From positions 558,001 to 622,000 of the forward strand of contig JACKER010000008.1 in NCBI GenBank assembly GCA_020632925.1: a DNA stretch of 64,000 nt. The letters are read 5' to 3'. Source of the DNA: Alphaproteobacteria bacterium. GTDB taxonomy: Bacteria > Myxococcota_A > UBA796 > GCA-2862545. A program made the position numbers and the translations under genes. A model generated the notes under the pieces. The model was not told the DNA's origin. It was given only the letters and a program-made list of their open reading frames with translations, and searched no databases. Below, piece by piece: positions 62,892 through 64,000 of this stretch. How positions within the stretch are numbered: the stretch's first letter is position 1; every line of letters begins with the position of its first letter.

Positions 62892-63410
62892 CTACGGGTC
62901 GCAGGACCGCACGCGGCAGGGCGTCTTCTCCTCCGCCGAGCCAGCGCCCGCGCCCGCGAAGCTCATCATCGTCGCCATGTGCGCCTCGCAGGCCTCCACG
63001 GCAGCGGTCTCCGCCGCGGACCGCGTGGCGCCCGGGCCCTTGGCCGAGACCTCCTCGTCCTTGCAGGTGCCGGGCTTCCCCTCCTGCTCGCAGGCGACGT
63101 AGACGCCGACCGCCGTGCACACGATCTCGGAGGGTGCCGGGCTCGGCGATGGCGATGGCGATGGCGATGGCGACGGCTTCGGGGACGGCGACGGGCTCGG
63201 AGCGGACTTGTTCTTCCCGCCGCGCGCGCGACCACCGCGCTTGCCCCGCTCGCGACCCCGCTTCCTCGGCTCGTCGGCGCCGTCGTCCGCGCCCTCGTCG
63301 GGCTCGTCACCGACGAGCTCCAGCCCGCCGTCCACCACCGGCTCCGGGTCCGCGGCGCAGGCCAGCGCCCAACCGAACAACACCGCCGACGACGCCAGCG
63401 AACTCCGCAA
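62892..63410 (-). CDS. lipoprotein with Ser-Pro repeat and Cys-rich C-terminus
   Basis: A 172-aa protein from a TTG start at 63410 (GAGGGG just upstream, TAGGAT -10 candidate on the minus strand at 63437-63432). The signal peptide ends in FGWALAC. The mature part has an acidic segment, a Lys/Arg/Gly-rich segment (RGRERGKRGGRARGGK), a SPSPSPKPSPSP spacer of about 28 residues, and a C-terminal domain with six cysteines (IVCTAVGVYVACEQ, GTCKDEE, VEACEAH, TPCRVRSC), likely three disulfides. No family recognised. The Ser-Pro stretch suggests a surface stalk. Convergent with the zinc-ribbon gene. Confidence 0.68.
   Translation of the reverse strand: MRSSLASSAVLFGWALACAADPEPVVDGGLELVGDEPDEGADDGADEPRKRGRERGKRGGRARGGKNKSAPSPSPSPKPSPSPSPSPSPSPAPSEIVCTAVGVYVACEQEGKPGTCKDEEVSAKGPGATRSAAETAAVEACEAHMATMMSFAGAGAGSAEEKTPCRVRSCDP
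63145..63174. repeat. (GGCGAT)4-5 tandem repeat
   Basis: Four perfect GGCGAT units and a fifth ending GGCGAC, encoding Ser-Pro repeats on the minus strand. Repeat number may vary by slippage. Confidence 0.75.
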
Positions 63411-63480
63411 GCTCCCCTCGCTGCCGCCGATCCTATCGCTTGCCCGGCGCGAAGGTCGACGGTGGCCATCAGCAGCGGCG

Positions 63481-63486
63481 TATGCT
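63481..63486 (+). promoter_or_regulatory. -10 element, leaderless start of membrane sensor gene
   Basis: TATGCT exactly 6 nt before the ATG at 63493. Confidence 0.45.
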
Positions 63487-63492
63487 GCGCCG

Positions 63493-64000
63493 ATGTCGGA
63501 GCGGCGCGAGGACTGGGCGGCCGGGCTCCGTGCGTGGCAGCGGTTCCACGTGCGGATCACCGCGGTGTACACGCTCGTCGTCTTCCTCGTGCTCACGTTG
63601 GCCGCGCTCGTGGGCGGTCGGGCCGCGCTCGACGCAGCCATGGCGGATCTGCGCTCGCGGATGCAGGTCGCGGTGATCGCGCTCGCCGACGGCATCGATC
63701 CCCACTGGATCGAGGCCCCGGACGACACCACCCGCGCGACCATGGCCCGACGCTTCGAGCACGCCGCCAGCGCGGCTCCCCTGGGGAACTTCTACGTCCT
63801 GCGGTACGACCCGGACCCGACGCGGCTGTCCTTCGTCGTCGACTGGGACCCGGGCGGCGACGATCCGGCCGAGCCCGGCGAGGCGTACGACGCCAGCGAC
63901 GTCCCGGTGCTGCTCGAGGGCTTCCACCACGCCGCGATCGAGGACGAGCCCTACGAGGACGACTGGGGCCCCAGCCTGTCCGCCTACGCGCCGATCCCCG
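63493..64000 (+). CDS. membrane sensor protein, 3' end cut by window edge
   Basis: 169 codons are visible. A cytoplasmic N-terminus with Trp/Arg (REDWAAGLRAWQRFHVRITA) is followed by a membrane helix (VYTLVVFLVLTLAALVGGRAAL) and an extracytoplasmic region. The latter has WIEAPDDTTRATMARRFEHA, NFYVLRYDPDPTRLSFVVD, DDWGPSLSAYAPIP; the SAYAPI block is typical of sensory domains of membrane-bound histidine kinases and adenylate cyclases. The output domain is outside the window. The ATG at 63493 is 6 nt after a TATGCT element. Confidence 0.75.
   Translation, partial: MSERREDWAAGLRAWQRFHVRITAVYTLVVFLVLTLAALVGGRAALDAAMADLRSRMQVAVIALADGIDPHWIEAPDDTTRATMARRFEHAASAAPLGNFYVLRYDPDPTRLSFVVDWDPGGDDPAEPGEAYDASDVPVLLEGFHHAAIEDEPYEDDWGPSLSAYAPIP

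Noticed and set aside
63145..63174. Tandem GGCGAT units as a possible CRISPR-like array
   Set aside because: The units are 6 bp without spacers and simply encode a Ser-Pro stretch.

Overview
The window is about 72% GC bacterial DNA, densely packed, with start codons that are often GTG or TTG. The gene set points to a Gram-negative predator- or soil-type bacterium of the Myxococcota (old Deltaproteobacteria): Hanks-type Ser/Thr kinases including a kinase-AAA-TPR fusion, a DUF1592/DUF1552 pair, a RsbRD-like adenylate cyclase, many lipoproteins, a complete System I cytochrome c maturation operon and a large modular polyketide synthase. The assignment is inferred from gene content; there is no rRNA or other taxonomic marker here. 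No tRNA, rRNA or CRISPR array was recognised.

Layout. 2-5.3 kb: tail of a kinase/AAA/TPR regulator, a DUF6714-like protein, then a minus-strand block of a FlgM-like small protein, a FliA-type sigma factor with a near-perfect sigma-54 promoter, a PilZ protein and a lipoprotein. 5.4-9.6 kb: an NtrC-type activator facing hemB, a small membrane protein and a class III cyclase. 9.7-21 kb: a membrane protein with a sulfatase lipoprotein, a BRCT/SWIM protein, two secreted proteins, hflX, a spermidine-synthase-like membrane protein, and a kinase / histidine kinase / FGE-like operon. 21-24.5 kb: two flotillin-like proteins plus an NfeD/YuaF-like protein. 24.5-25.5 kb: a RAYT transposase bounded by 34-bp inverted repeats. 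25.5-31.3 kb: DUF423, prepilin peptidase, DegT aminotransferase, lipoprotein, WY-rich secreted protein, HExxH protein, galU. 31.3-36.5 kb: DUF1592/DUF1552 pair, SpoU methyltransferase, YhbY, exonuclease. 36.5-44.3 kb: ccmABCDEFGHI. 44.4-45.4 kb: cyanophycinase-like protein and a tiny membrane peptide. 45.6-62.5 kb: the polyketide locus. 62.5-64 kb: zinc-ribbon membrane protein, Ser-Pro repeat lipoprotein, and the start of a membrane sensor.

The most unusual system is the polyketide locus. Its first gene encodes a ketosynthase/acyltransferase/ketoreductase-like protein in which the active-site residues of all three domains have been lost. It overlaps a trimodular synthase (three KS-AT-KR-ACP modules) that has no loading module, docking domain or thioesterase and ends in a transmembrane helix. 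A beta-barrel-like gene follows directly. This suggests a membrane-associated assembly line with a dead scaffold or regulatory subunit; the product is unknown.

A second window-wide signal is a TAnnnT hexamer exactly 6 nt before the start codon of seven genes (7 or 8 nt in two more), consistent with many leaderless transcripts. It also supports an unusual ATT start for the DUF1592 gene. Genes are very tightly arranged, with many ATGA/GTGA/TGATG couplings and several tail-to-tail coding overlaps.
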